Position numbers and translations under genes: made by a program. The notes below the pieces were generated by a model. That model saw nothing but the letters and a program-made list of their open reading frames with translations, made no database searches and was not told the DNA's origin. From assembly GCA_003427395.1 (NCBI GenBank), contig BFEA01000183.1, forward strand, positions 1,635,785 through 1,676,166: 40,382 nucleotides of DNA, written 5' to 3'. Below are positions 17,262-26,692 of the stretch, piece by piece; the stretch's first letter is position 1; every line of letters begins with the position of its first letter. The stretch comes from Chara braunii (Eukaryota; Streptophyta; Charophyceae; Charales; Characeae).

Positions 17262-19508
17262 CTATCGAAATTGGCTTCGACCAAGGAGGAAGTGCCGCCA
17301 CCGCTTGAGCGCGTGGACGAAGGCGAGGAGCTCCTTCTTGCGTGCATCGTCAATGGAATGCACGACGGGAACTCTTTTGCTGAAATACTCGACCGGGTGC
17401 CAGTCCACACCGTCATGTTGCTCGAGGACGACACCAATGCCATAGCCGGACGCATACGTAGCGACGCGTGTAAGCAAAAGCGGGTCATATATGCGCAAGA
17501 CCTCCGCAAATAATCGCGCGGCTTTGAGAGCCAAAAATGATTCCCGCGCCTCCTCTCGGAGGTCAAATGGTCGATCCTCGAATTGAAGCTTGGTCAAGTG
17601 GGCCGCGATCTTCGAGTAGCCTTTGATAAAACGCTGGTAGTAGCTGGCAAGGCCAAGGAACGAACGGACATCCGTGATGTTCCGAGGTTCCGGCCACTCT
17701 TGGATGGCTTGAACCTTGTCCGATAGCGGACTGATGCCCTCCGGTGTGACAAAATGGTCCAAGTATTCCAGCTCTTGCCGGACAAATTCGCACTTGTCAC
17801 GGTTGGCCTTGTACTTGGCGCGGTGGAGCGTCTCCAACACTCGTCGAAGATGCCCAAGATGATCCTCCAATGCCCGGCTATAGATGAGAATATCGTCTAA
17901 GTAGACCAGCACGAACCGGTCCAACATTGCACGAAACTCGTTGGTCATTGCCGCTTGAAAGGTCGTCAGGGCGTTGGTGAGGCCAAAAGGCATGACCACC
18001 CACTCAAAATGCCTGTACCGCGTCTTGAACGCGGATTTGTAGCGATCATTCGTTCGGATCGAGATTTTATGATATCCCAATTTTAAATCCAACTTAGAAA
18101 AATACTTTGCACCGCCCAATCGCTCAAGAAGATCGTCGATGCGAGGAAGAGGCCCCACATTCTCGACGGTTTGCTCGTTGAGCTTGCGGTAGTCAATACA
18201 CAATTGTAGATACTTGTTCTTCTTCCGGATGAAGAGAACTGGTGCTCCATATGGGGAGCTACTAGGGCGGATCCAGCCCTTGGCCAACAAGTCGTCGAGT
18301 TGTGCGCGGAGGACCTCAAGCTCCTCCTCGCTCATCCAATAGATGCAACCTTTCGGCGACACGACACCGGCCTCAAGAATGATCTCGTGAGAGATCGGCC
18401 GATCCGGCACCACACCGGTAGGAGACTCGAAGATGTCGGCGAACTCGTCTAGCAACCGCACCACTCGGGGGTCCGAAGACAAGTCTGTGGGTGAAGAGTC
18501 GGCTACCGCGACGGTCCGTAGGAAACATAGGCCGATCTCCTCGGGCTGCTCGTAAGCGCAAGTCGCCCAGAATGATTTGGCCGTCACCACTTGGCACCGA
18601 ATCGAAGGGTGCGGTAGAGGAATAATACACGCCACTTCCACGCCGAAGGCGTCGCGAACGCTAAGAGTCCGCCGGTGGAAGTTGACCGTGTGATCCGCAC
18701 TTGCAAGCCAAGGCATTCCCAAAACGATGTCGAAGTCCGCGTCGAGAATGTCGAAGGTTACCGGTTCGCATGCATGACGTGCGAAATAAACCGGTACGGC
18801 CTCGATGTAACGGTCGAGAAGTTGCTGCGTCTTTCCATCCGCCAACTTGATCGCCGTCGGGCTTGCCTTCCTCCAAACTTGTGCGCCAAGGCCAGGCCTT
18901 TGCATGAAGGCTTGGCTCATGAAATTGCGAGACGCGTCGCTATCCAGCAAAGCGCTGCAGGACGCTTGCCCAACCTGGATGCGGACATACATGAGCGGTG
19001 CATTGTTGTCATCGTATGGCTGCGTGCGAAACTCGTGGGCCACCTTGGTAACATACGCAAGGGTGTCCCCCACCGCGACTTCGTCATCCGTCGGCGAAGT
19101 TGGTGGTGCATAGAAGGATAAGTACGTGTGGAGATGGGCGCATAGTGCTGCGCATTGCGGTCCCGGCAAGTGGCCCGTAGCCGGGAGAGGAAGCCATGCA
19201 AAGTCCTCGGACGTGAGCGGGTCGAATACCTCTATGTTGAACTCGCGCGCCGAATCCCGTGAAGAACCACTTGAAGACGATAAGTCGCCGCTGCCGGACG
19301 GTGAAGATGCCGCACACACATCTTGTCCTTGAGCTTGAGTACCCAGCGTAGGAACGAGCCGAGCAGCATAGTCCTCAAAAGAATATAGAAGAGGAGGACT
19401 ATCGACTTCCGCATGCGCCTCGGAATGAAGGCCGGTTACTCGCGAAGAAACCGGTTCCTGAGGCGTCGAGAGTATTGTCGAGTCACTCTCGGCGGTGCTC
19501 AGTTTCCC
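17262..19508 (-). pseudogene. Element 2 pol: protease, reverse transcriptase, RNase H
   Basis: This frame is open on the minus strand from the slippery site at 19,508-19,502 to 17,262, with no ATG needed, consistent with expression by -1 frameshift from gag. Protease: ALLDSDASRNFMS at about 18,950, where the catalytic D-S-G reads D-S-D. Reverse transcriptase: CIDYRKLN (about 18,190), FSKLDLKLGYH, VMPFGLTNA and the catalytic YLDD at 17,903-17,892. RNase H: the first catalytic Asp in the T-D-A-S motif is Tyr (TAT at 17,456-17,454). The frame ends in FLLGRSQFR, where a frame change cuts off the RNase H C terminus. It is long and well kept, but two active sites are altered. Confidence 0.88.
19467..19508 (-). 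promoter_or_regulatory. Candidate -1 ribosomal frameshift signal at gag/pol of element 2
   Basis: On the minus strand GGGAAAC (19,508-19,502) lies in the gag frame as G GGA AAC and is followed at once by TGA. Slipping back one base puts ribosomes in the pol frame, open for the next 740-odd codons. After a 10-base spacer comes a perfect 7-bp stem, CGAGAGT (19,491-19,485) with ACTCTCG (19,473-19,467), loop 11 bases. Loop bases ACTCG could also pair with CGAGT at about 19,442-19,438 to form a pseudoknot. This fits the X XXY YYZ rule. Confidence 0.65.
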
Positions 19509-20952
19509 TGTTTGCCCTTGCCTTTCAATGGGCAGGCCAGTGTCTCATGGAAATCGTTGTTGCACCAGAGGCAATAGTGGAATCTCGTGCGCGCCTTGAA
19601 TGCTTGCTCGGAGATGCCGTATTGGACCAAGGGGCTGGAGCTGCTGCGCTGGGCCTGGGGCTAGATGCGGTGTGTGTCTTCGTCTTGCCACGTCCTCGGC
19701 CTCTGCCGGGGCGGCCACCTTCCCGGGCGGCTGCGAGTCTGTCTCCTTCATGGGCAGATACGGCCTCGCTAGTTTGGTCAAACGGCGTTGCCGCCGCGAC
19801 CACGGCCACTCTTGGCAGATGCTGGTCCCTGCTCGGGCCTGCCGCAGACGAACGCAGGTTCTTAGCCTCCTTGTTCGTAATGATGATCTGCGCGGCCTTG
19901 TCAAAAAGTTCCGCCGTTGTCGTCAAGGTGTCCTCGACGTGAGTCAGGGCATTACTTAATGCAGGACAGGACCTTGAGATGAAATAGTGGCGGATGGCTT
20001 TGAAGCCCATCTGGATGTCTGAGACTGATGTCAAGCATTGGTACCCGACAATCCAGTCGGTACTCGGCAGCGTGCCTTGCTCGAAGACCATGAGCTTGTC
20101 CATAGCCTTGATCTCCGGCGGCTCGACTTGGAACCGCTTATGCCACGCCGCCTTCAGATCATCGCAACTGATCTGGGTGTGCAAGTCGTTAGCTACCACT
20201 TCGTACTTGGACAAGAGGTTGTCCAACCAAGCCTGGCATGCGCCCCCCGAGTGGGAGTATATGTACGCGTGCTGCTTGTGTTCTTTGACGTTGTGTAGCT
20301 GCAACGTGTGCTCGAACTTGCGGAACCATGGAATCGGATCTGTCTTCGTCGAGTCGCAGAAGATCTCCTGCCCGTCAAACTTTGGAGCTGTCTCGCGCGG
20401 TTCTGGTCCTGAGGTGTTGGCGGTAGCACAGATCCGCTGTTCCAACTGTTGCGTCGCGGTCTGCTGTAATTGCACGCCATCCTTGAGGGAGCCGATGTCC
20501 ATCTCCAATGCTTCGAGGCGATCGGAGGTGTTGGAAGAGTTGGCATTGGGGGCGGCGACTGGTCGCTGCTCCAACTGCCGGAGGCGGCCTTGGACTTGAG
20601 CCAGCGAGTCATCGAGGCTGTGGATGTACTCCTGCTGTGTAATGCATGTAGCCAGGAGGTCTGTGAGTTGGGAGAGGAGGAGAGCGATCTTGTTTTCGCA
20701 ATCCTCCATCTTTCCATTCTCGGCCTCGGTCCGCCATTCCGCTGCCATTGTGAGCAAGGTCCGCTCTCCGTTAAATATCTTCTCACGACGTTGAATTCTT
20801 TCTTCATCAGCAGCCTTTGCTGCTGCCTCGTCATGCTGGCGTTGTTGTTCAATTGCCGGCAGACGTGCCTGTTCGGCGTCCTCTGCCTTCTTCTTCGCTG
20901 CTGCTGCTGCGTCATCCGCCCGTTTCTTTGTTTCAGTACTCGAAGCCAGCAT
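19499..20952 (-). pseudogene. Element 2 gag
   Basis: Gag forms the virus-like particle and binds the RNA. The ATG at 20,952 opens a 475-codon frame. Residues 1-65 are Ala/Lys/Glu-rich and likely coiled, and residues about 90-185 are again heptad-like and Gln/Leu-rich. Residues about 190-345 carry a retrotransposon Gag core (PKFDGQEIF, PWFRKFEH, AWLDNLL, LKAAWHKRF). A Gly/Arg-rich patch (GRPGRGRGRGKTK) follows near residue 430. The CCHC zinc knuckle C-x2-C-x4-H-x4-C (CLWCNNDFHETLAC, about 19,561-19,520) is in another frame, so a one-base change between about 19,660 and 19,630 has broken the gene. The knuckle frame ends at the TGA at 19,501-19,499 inside the frameshift signal. Confidence 0.83.
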
Positions 20953-21817
20953 CCTGGCCTAATAGGCCTCGTCTGCTTCTCCGAACCTCTGGTCCATGAT
21001 GGCTGTACGTGAACGCAACAGCAGACGTGTCCTGATGACGTGTCCTGCTGACGTGGTCTGCTGACGTGGCAACTCACCAATGTCGTCGCAGGGGGTACCC
21101 GGAGATGGATAGAGAAGGTAAGGCCAGAGGGGGCAACAACATAGGTGGGGAGGGTGGGTGGGGAGAATCGCCCAGATAATCAAAAAAGAAAAGTTTGAAC
21201 TTTGCAAAAAAAATTCGAAATAATAAAATCCCGAGTTGTGCAAGTTCAGTAGGTCTCCCAACCTCCCTTGAAGTGCGAAATGATCAATGAGAGAAAAAAA
21301 TTTAGACTTCACACGGCAAACGATTTATAGAACTGACTGACGGAATCCTAAAACTGCGGAAAAAAAAAATTTCGAAAAGAAATAAAATATTCGGACTTAC
21401 TCATATGACAGTATTCGCAGTTTGGAAAATAATACCTGCAGGAGGGATTTCTCGTACCGTTTTCAGAAAAACGAAATTTCGAAAAAAGAATATTCCGAAT
21501 TTTCAAGTAACGGGAAATGCAACAGGAAATCAAAATTTTCGAGAAGAAGGATATTCCGGATTTTCAACAACGAATTTTTGAATTTTCAGAAGAAAAACGA
21601 AAATGGAAATTTCAGATGTTGCACTATTGCGATTTTCCACAACAGAATAGCGAGAAAACAAAATCCAAGAAGAAAAAAAAAAAATCGATTTTCGGCAGTA
21701 AGGTCAAAATCGTGATTTTGGGGTCTAACTAGTCTGCTCTAATCAATCAATAAAGACTGACCAGCTACCTAGTCCCCGCATACGTGTCAGATCAGGTTGT
21801 CCTGATTCACGTGCGGT
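20953..21817 (-). other. Untranslated leader of element 2
   Basis: The stretch lies between the primer binding site and the gag ATG. Bases 21,030-21,075 hold three spaced TGACGTG cores, one an exact TGACGTGGC at 21,062-21,070. Bases about 21,180-21,720 are AT-rich with TTCGAAA and GAATTTTC words, like 9,200-10,130. Small frames here have no recognisable product. Confidence 0.55.
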
Positions 21818-21829
21818 GTTCTGATACGA
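21818..21829 (-). other. Primer binding site of element 2
   Basis: The minus strand reads TCGTATCAGAAC two bases after the 5' LTR end, matching 10 of 12 bases of the initiator-Met-type site TGGTATCAGAGC. Confidence 0.6.
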
Positions 21830-21831
21830 AC

Positions 21832-21972
21832 TGTTACATGCCCAGTTGGGCGATGCACATAGAAACCGAGGATCCGCAATGTGATAAAAAGGATTGAATG
21901 GACAATACAGTGCAAGTAGAATCTCAGCAATGTGCATTCTAACACATACAAAATGGTGCTGAATAGCGCAAG
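21832..21972 (-). repeat. LTR B, 5' copy of element 2, piece 1
   Basis: Equivalent to 14,232-14,376, about 94% identical by hand count with a 4-base indel. It is interrupted at 21,973 by element 3. Its last four bases, CAAG, would be a mutated CAGG target site. Confidence 0.83.
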
Positions 21973-22898
21973 TGAAACGGTATTCACCAGTTCGCAATAG
22001 CTGATGCAGATCCCAGGGCTCGATCCCTAGCCCCCACCTTACTTGTGTACAGTACCTGTGTTGACCCCTAGAGTTGAACCCGCGACTTGTGTATTTGTAA
22101 CAATTGATAGGTTGTCGTAGGGTCCATAGGTAGCCAGGGTTCGATCTGTAGACCTGTCGAATAGGAGTCGTAGTCAGGTCCAGAGGTCGTAACTATAGCA
22201 TTCTCGAAGAGTCAGGGTCGTAGCTGCTACAGTCCAGAAGGGTCAAACTCGTAGCTGCTTTCGGACCGAAAGGCCAAGTCTACGGCCTTCCGGAAGGTCT
22301 GAGTAGTGACCTTTCGGAGTGTCCCACACTTAGGTTGAGGCAAGTGGGCAAGTGGTGACACAAGTGGTGGAGTCTGCCCGTGCTGAGTCAGCAGTCCCAG
22401 TCCTAGTCCAGTCAAGCAAGTACCGCATGGGACTGTGTGCACTTCGGGCATGGGAAAGGGCCAGACCAACGAGTTGCAGAAGTATAAATCAAGGGGCAGC
22501 ACCCAGTCATTCATTCATTCCCGCGTGAGCCATGCGGAAGCGCTGCCACAGCGACTTGTGCAAGGAGGTCTGCAGTGAGCCCGAGGACGAAGTGGGCAAG
22601 GAAAACGAAGTTTAGCCATAGCGATAGGGTAGTGGCGGCCATAGCCACCATAGCTGTAGTTAGTGTTCAGAGTGTGTGTGCGTGTGAGTTCAGCGAGATG
22701 CGTGTGGGATATCCAGGGTGATCCAGGAGAGGCGAGCTAAGAGAGTTCTGTGGGCGCTGAGTCGCCATAGCCATTGAAGCGAGTTTGTACATGAACTGAG
22801 TTACCATATCTCTGAGTTTTGAGTGGGCGCTTGTCGCCCGTATGCTGCACACCTGTTTGCATGTATGAGAAGTGTGAATGAGAACGAGTCTGATTGCA
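21973..22898 (+). repeat. LTR C, 5' copy
   Basis: Pairs with 30,421-31,333; about 3-4% different by hand count, plus a 13-base indel near 22,052. It carries a TATA box at 22,483-22,489 and several tRNA-B-box-like strings (GCTCGATCC, GTTGAACCC, GGTTCGATC) in its first 190 bases. Confidence 0.87.
22483..22489 (+). promoter_or_regulatory. TATA box of LTR C (5' copy)
   Basis: TATAAAT, well placed in mid-LTR about 410 bases before the LTR end and identical in the 3' copy at 30,918-30,924. The probable transcript start is about 30 bases downstream, at the ATTCATTCATTC string. Confidence 0.6.
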
Positions 22899-22899
22899 T

Positions 22900-22911
22900 T
22901 GGTGTCAGAGC
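22900..22911 (+). other. Primer binding site of element 3
   Basis: TGGTGTCAGAGC one base after the LTR end, differing by one base from the initiator-Met-type site seen in element 4. Confidence 0.75.
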
Positions 22912-23064
22912 TGGTACCCGCTATTCCACGCGCTGAGTTGTGTGTCGCAGGGAGGTGATGCGCCATAGCTGAGGAGGCCGCCGAAGGAGGAAGTCCACCA
23001 TAGCGGACCGGGAGGTTGAAGAAGCCGCCGCGCACCTGCAAAGAAGACCACGACGAAGGAGAAG

Positions 23065-23068
<4 letters not shown>

Positions 23069-23135
<67 letters not shown>

Positions 23136-23192
23136 AAGGTTGAGCGATACAAGATTGGCTTACTACGTACCTGCGTTGAAGACATCGCTACG

Positions 23193-23263
<71 letters not shown>

Positions 23264-23497
23264 GCGATACAAGGTTGGCTGTTACGAACCTGTGAAGTGT
23301 GTCGTGCAANNNNNNNNNNNNNNNNNNNNNNNNNNNNNNNNNNNNNNNNNNNNNNNNNNNNNNNNNNNNNNNNNNNNNNNNNNNNNNNNNNNNNNNNNNN
23401 NNNNNNNNNNNNNNNNNNNNNNNNNNNNNNNNNNNNNNNNNNNNNNNNNNNNNNNNNNNNNNNNNNNNNNNNNNNNNNNNNNNNNNNNNGCTACGCC

Positions 23498-23562
<65 letters not shown>

Positions 23563-23640
23563 TGAGCGATACAAGATTGGCTTACTACGTACCTGCATTG
23601 AAGACATCGCTACGCCAAGAGAGAGAGAGAGAGAGAGATG
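23069..23640. repeat. (GA)n blocks in a higher-order repeat, with a 180-base gap
   Basis: Long GA runs (about 23,069-23,130, 23,199-23,260, 23,502-23,560 and 23,620-23,638) alternate with near-identical connectors of about 60 bases starting GAGCGATACAAG, then ACCTG. Two connector types alternate, one ending CATCGCTACGCC and one ending GTGTCGTGCA. The gap at 23,310-23,489 probably hides one more round. Confidence 0.85.
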
Positions 23641-23944
23641 AGCGATACAAGTTTGGTTGTCACTTACCTGTGAAGTGTGTCGTGCAGCTCCACGAAGTAA
23701 GAGGCGGCCATAGCCGCGGAGCCCGCCCACGGAGTAACGAAGAGGGAGAGAGAGGGGACGGAGGAGGAGACTGAGAAGGGAGAGAGAAGCCATAGCCGAG
23801 GAGGAGAGGAGAGAGGCGATCAAAAAAAAAAAAAAAAAAAGAGAAAGAAGACAGCTAGGGTGAAGAAGAAATCGGCGAGGAAGGAGACAAGAAAGAGAAG
23901 GGTGGCGAGGAAGGTGAAGCCGGCAGCCATAGCCGACCGGAGGA

Positions 23945-24099
23945 GTTGACCAGGCGTTGACCGGGCGTTGACCGGGGTTGACCGAGAGTTGACCAAAGGT
24001 GTTGACCAGGTGTTGACCGGGGTTGACCAAGGGTTGCCTGCAACGTTGACCGAGCGTTGACCAAGGCGTTGACCAAGATCGTTGACCACGAAGTTGACC
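23945..24099. repeat. Array of thirteen GTTGACC (W-box core) units
   Basis: GTTGACC occurs thirteen times in about 155 bases with spacings of roughly 8-23 bases, and once more at about 24,267. TTGAC(C/T) is the core site of plant WRKY factors. The array lies in the transcribed leader, not in the LTR. Confidence 0.75.
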
Positions 24100-24699
24100 A
24101 AGCTAGAGCCGGTATATTCTCGCCAAGCCTTCAGCCTATCCCTCGCCCTATGGATGTGCACACACCCTGTGGTACTTGCTGAAGTCAAGTCTGTCTGTCT
24201 TTTCTTTCTGCATTGAGTCGCTTCCGTCTAGGTGTAGGAACTCTGTGGATGAAGGATAGGGCCTTGTTGACCAAACCCCTGCCGGACTAAGTAGGGCTAA
24301 AGACAGTGTCTGACGACTCGACTGTCCCGGAGGACACGAACCCTCCCAAGGACCGGTACAGACCGGCGGGCTGCTCGCTGTGGCACGGTAGGCCCGAAAG
24401 GCTGAGTTGTGGGTTGTACAACAGCCAGTCTAAGTATTGAGAGACCTGCTGATCGCGTCGTCCTGTTTACGACGCTAAAGAATTCCTGAGGAGTTACGGG
24501 GGATCTCCTTAAATGCCTCCTGATCAGCAACAGGTCTAGTAGTGACAGCCGTGGAGTAGGTCTAGGCTAGAGACCATAGTTGAGAGGATCCTGTCTGGGT
24601 TCTGTAAGTCTTAGATTGAGTCAGTCAGTGTGTCAGTCAGGGGGAGTAGAGTCTAAGTGGTGAGGAGTGGAACCGTTGTTTGGTTGTGCACCAATCACC

Positions 24700-26692
24700 A
24701 TGGTTGACACCCGTAGTGGGAAGAGTACTGCCCCCTCCGAGGCCGAGCAGGCCCGGATTGCCGCCCTTTTGAGAGAGAGAAAAGAGAAGAAGGGAGCTCT
24801 TAAAACAGGCAAAGCTAAAGGCTATCGCGGAGGAGCAGGCAGAGAAGAAGAGATTGGAGGAGGAGATGTCGAGGTTTCACAAGGAGAAGATGATGATGCT
24901 AGAGAGAGAGGAAGAAGAGAGGAGGAAGGCTGCAGAAGAGGAAGCAGCAGCAGGGGAAGAGGAAGAAGAAGAAGAAGAGCTCCTTGAAAGGAGACGTGGA
25001 GAGGAGAGAGGGGAGACAAGTGGCACGACAGGGGAAGTTGCGTGGATGGAAAAGAAGATAACAGAGTGGGTGGCTAATTTATCGCTAGGGGAGGATGAGG
25101 AGGCACAAATATATGTGCCGCAAGAGGAGAAGGAACCGTTTGCCAGGGAGTTGGAGAAGATAGAAGATCCCCTGGAACGCCAAACAACAGAGGATGAGAA
25201 GAAGCTGGAATGGAAGTTGAGGATGATGAGGGAGAAGAAGAGGAGGAGAGAGGAGGCCAATCGGGTGGCGAGAGAAGTTGAGAAGATCCAAGCTTGTAGA
25301 CAGGAAGTGCAGGCACAAGCCGAGGTCCTTGCCAAGTTAGACAAGATCCTGGGGTACCTAGAAGTTCTGAGCAAGGCCTGGACAGAGGAACATCAGGCCG
25401 TCAGGGGTCAAGATGTGACCCGGCACGCCATCCGATCTGGGTTTAGAGAGTTCACGCGCGACGTGGTGACCCACGTCGGGACCGAGGTCAAGAAGATGAA
25501 GGAAAGCACACAACAATTATGTGCTGGCGCCATTGAGGGCGCCAAAGTAGTGGTTGCAGCCGAAGCCGAAGCACGTCCCCGTAAGGACCCAGTAAAGATC
25601 AAATTTCCTGATGCGTACGGCGGAAAGAAGGAGGAGAATTTTGATAACTGGGAGGCTAGTGTCAATAGCTACGTATACTTACAGCACATCCTGTCTGAGG
25701 AGCAGGTCCTCGTAGCCTTCCAGGCCTTGAAAGATGAAGCAGCCAGTTTTGCTAGGTCCCTTGCGCGCGCAACCGGTTGTGAAAACAACATGGTTGCTTA
25801 CTCAAAGACCACCTCACTTCCCCAGTTCCTCAAACTCCTGAGGGAGCGATTCGCTGACCCCACGAGAGGCGTCAGAGCCTCTGATAAGCTATAGACCATT
25901 CACTCGCGGTAGTGGAGGAGTGCGAAAGCACTCAAAGTTGTCATGGACGACTTGGTGGCCGTCCCGGACCATGGGGTCACAGAGACCCAACTGGTCCAGT
26001 TATTTTATCGTGCCATACCAAAGCCCCTGAGAGGGCACTTTTTCGACAAGACCCAACAGCCCAACGTCACTTACGATTCGTTGAGTAGGGAAGTGGTCTT
26101 GTTTGAGGCCAAGTCTATGCCAGTTTCCACTTTCTGGCACAAAGACTTAGATAAAGGCAAAAAGTGGAAAGGCCGTACCATCTCAGGCTAGGTCAGGGCC
26201 AAGGATCACATGATCCTCACTCTAGAAGAAGGTGGTACAGACGAGGTCCCATATAGTCAGATTGAGTGGGGCCTCGAGGATGAGGACAATAGCGTGAGGC
26301 AGGGGAGGTCCTATGCTGCTGTCGCGGTTGGAGGGAGGCCGCAAGGTAGGGGAGGAGGCCAGGGCCAAAGGGGTCAGGCCACGGGAGGCCGAGGATCGGG
26401 CGCACAGGGGGTTGGTGGTCTAGGGAACCGCCAAGCGGGAGGTAGGGTCAAGGTCCCCCACCGAATCGTCAAGGTCCCTGTGGGTTCCCGCAACGACGAG
26501 GTGGAAGGCCACCTCAATAGACAGGAGGATGGCACCCAGGCTTGCCACAAGGCAGGCCATGGGAAGATTTGGGCTTGGACCAGCGCGTGTGGCAGGAACG
26601 CGTGGACCTGGGTCAGTGTGTGTTTTGTGGTGACCCGGCCCATGTTATCAAATTTTGTCCTAAGTATAGGCAGGCCCGATGGGCTGCCCAAT
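24700..26692 (+). pseudogene. Element 3 gag
   Basis: The ATG at 24,700 in a good context (ACCATGG) starts MVDTRSGKSTAPSEAEQARI. One extra base near 24,817 shifts the frame. The frame then runs with TAG stops at 25,892 and 26,189 through a long Glu/Lys/Arg coiled coil (about 24,850-25,380) and the Gag core (FPDAYGGKKEENFDNW at about 25,606, then a LPQFLKLLRERFADP string at about 25,818). A Gly/Gln/Arg-rich, likely RNA-binding part lies at about 26,330-26,450. The CCHC knuckle CVFCGDPAHVIKFC at 26,617-26,658 is in yet another frame, and that frame stops at 26,692. It encodes a large Gag for its class, with a long acidic-basic coiled N-terminal extension also seen in element 4. Confidence 0.83.

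Larger units (their letters stand above)
22912..24699 (+). other. Repetitive untranslated leader of element 3
   Basis: 1.8 kb without a credible gene. It contains (GA)n blocks, a gap, a TTGACC array and many CCATAGC words. The Ser-Leu or Glu-Arg frames seen in it are translations of the GA repeat and are rejected. From 24,240 to 24,699 the sequence is unique-looking but has no long frame. Confidence 0.6.

Noticed and set aside
20193-21080. 295-codon minus-strand frame overlapping gag of element 2
   Set aside because: It is an alternative frame of the gag gene; the Gag core and coiled coil are in the 475-codon frame.
22667-24030. Ser-Leu (minus) and Glu-Arg (plus) repeat proteins
   Set aside because: They are translations of (GA)n and of gap bases, with no other protein-like content.
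22912-24110. CRISPR-like array (regular repeats with spacers) at the GA or GTTGACC tracts
   Set aside because: Repeats are too short and imperfect, spacing is irregular, no cas genes are present and the context is a eukaryotic retrotransposon leader.
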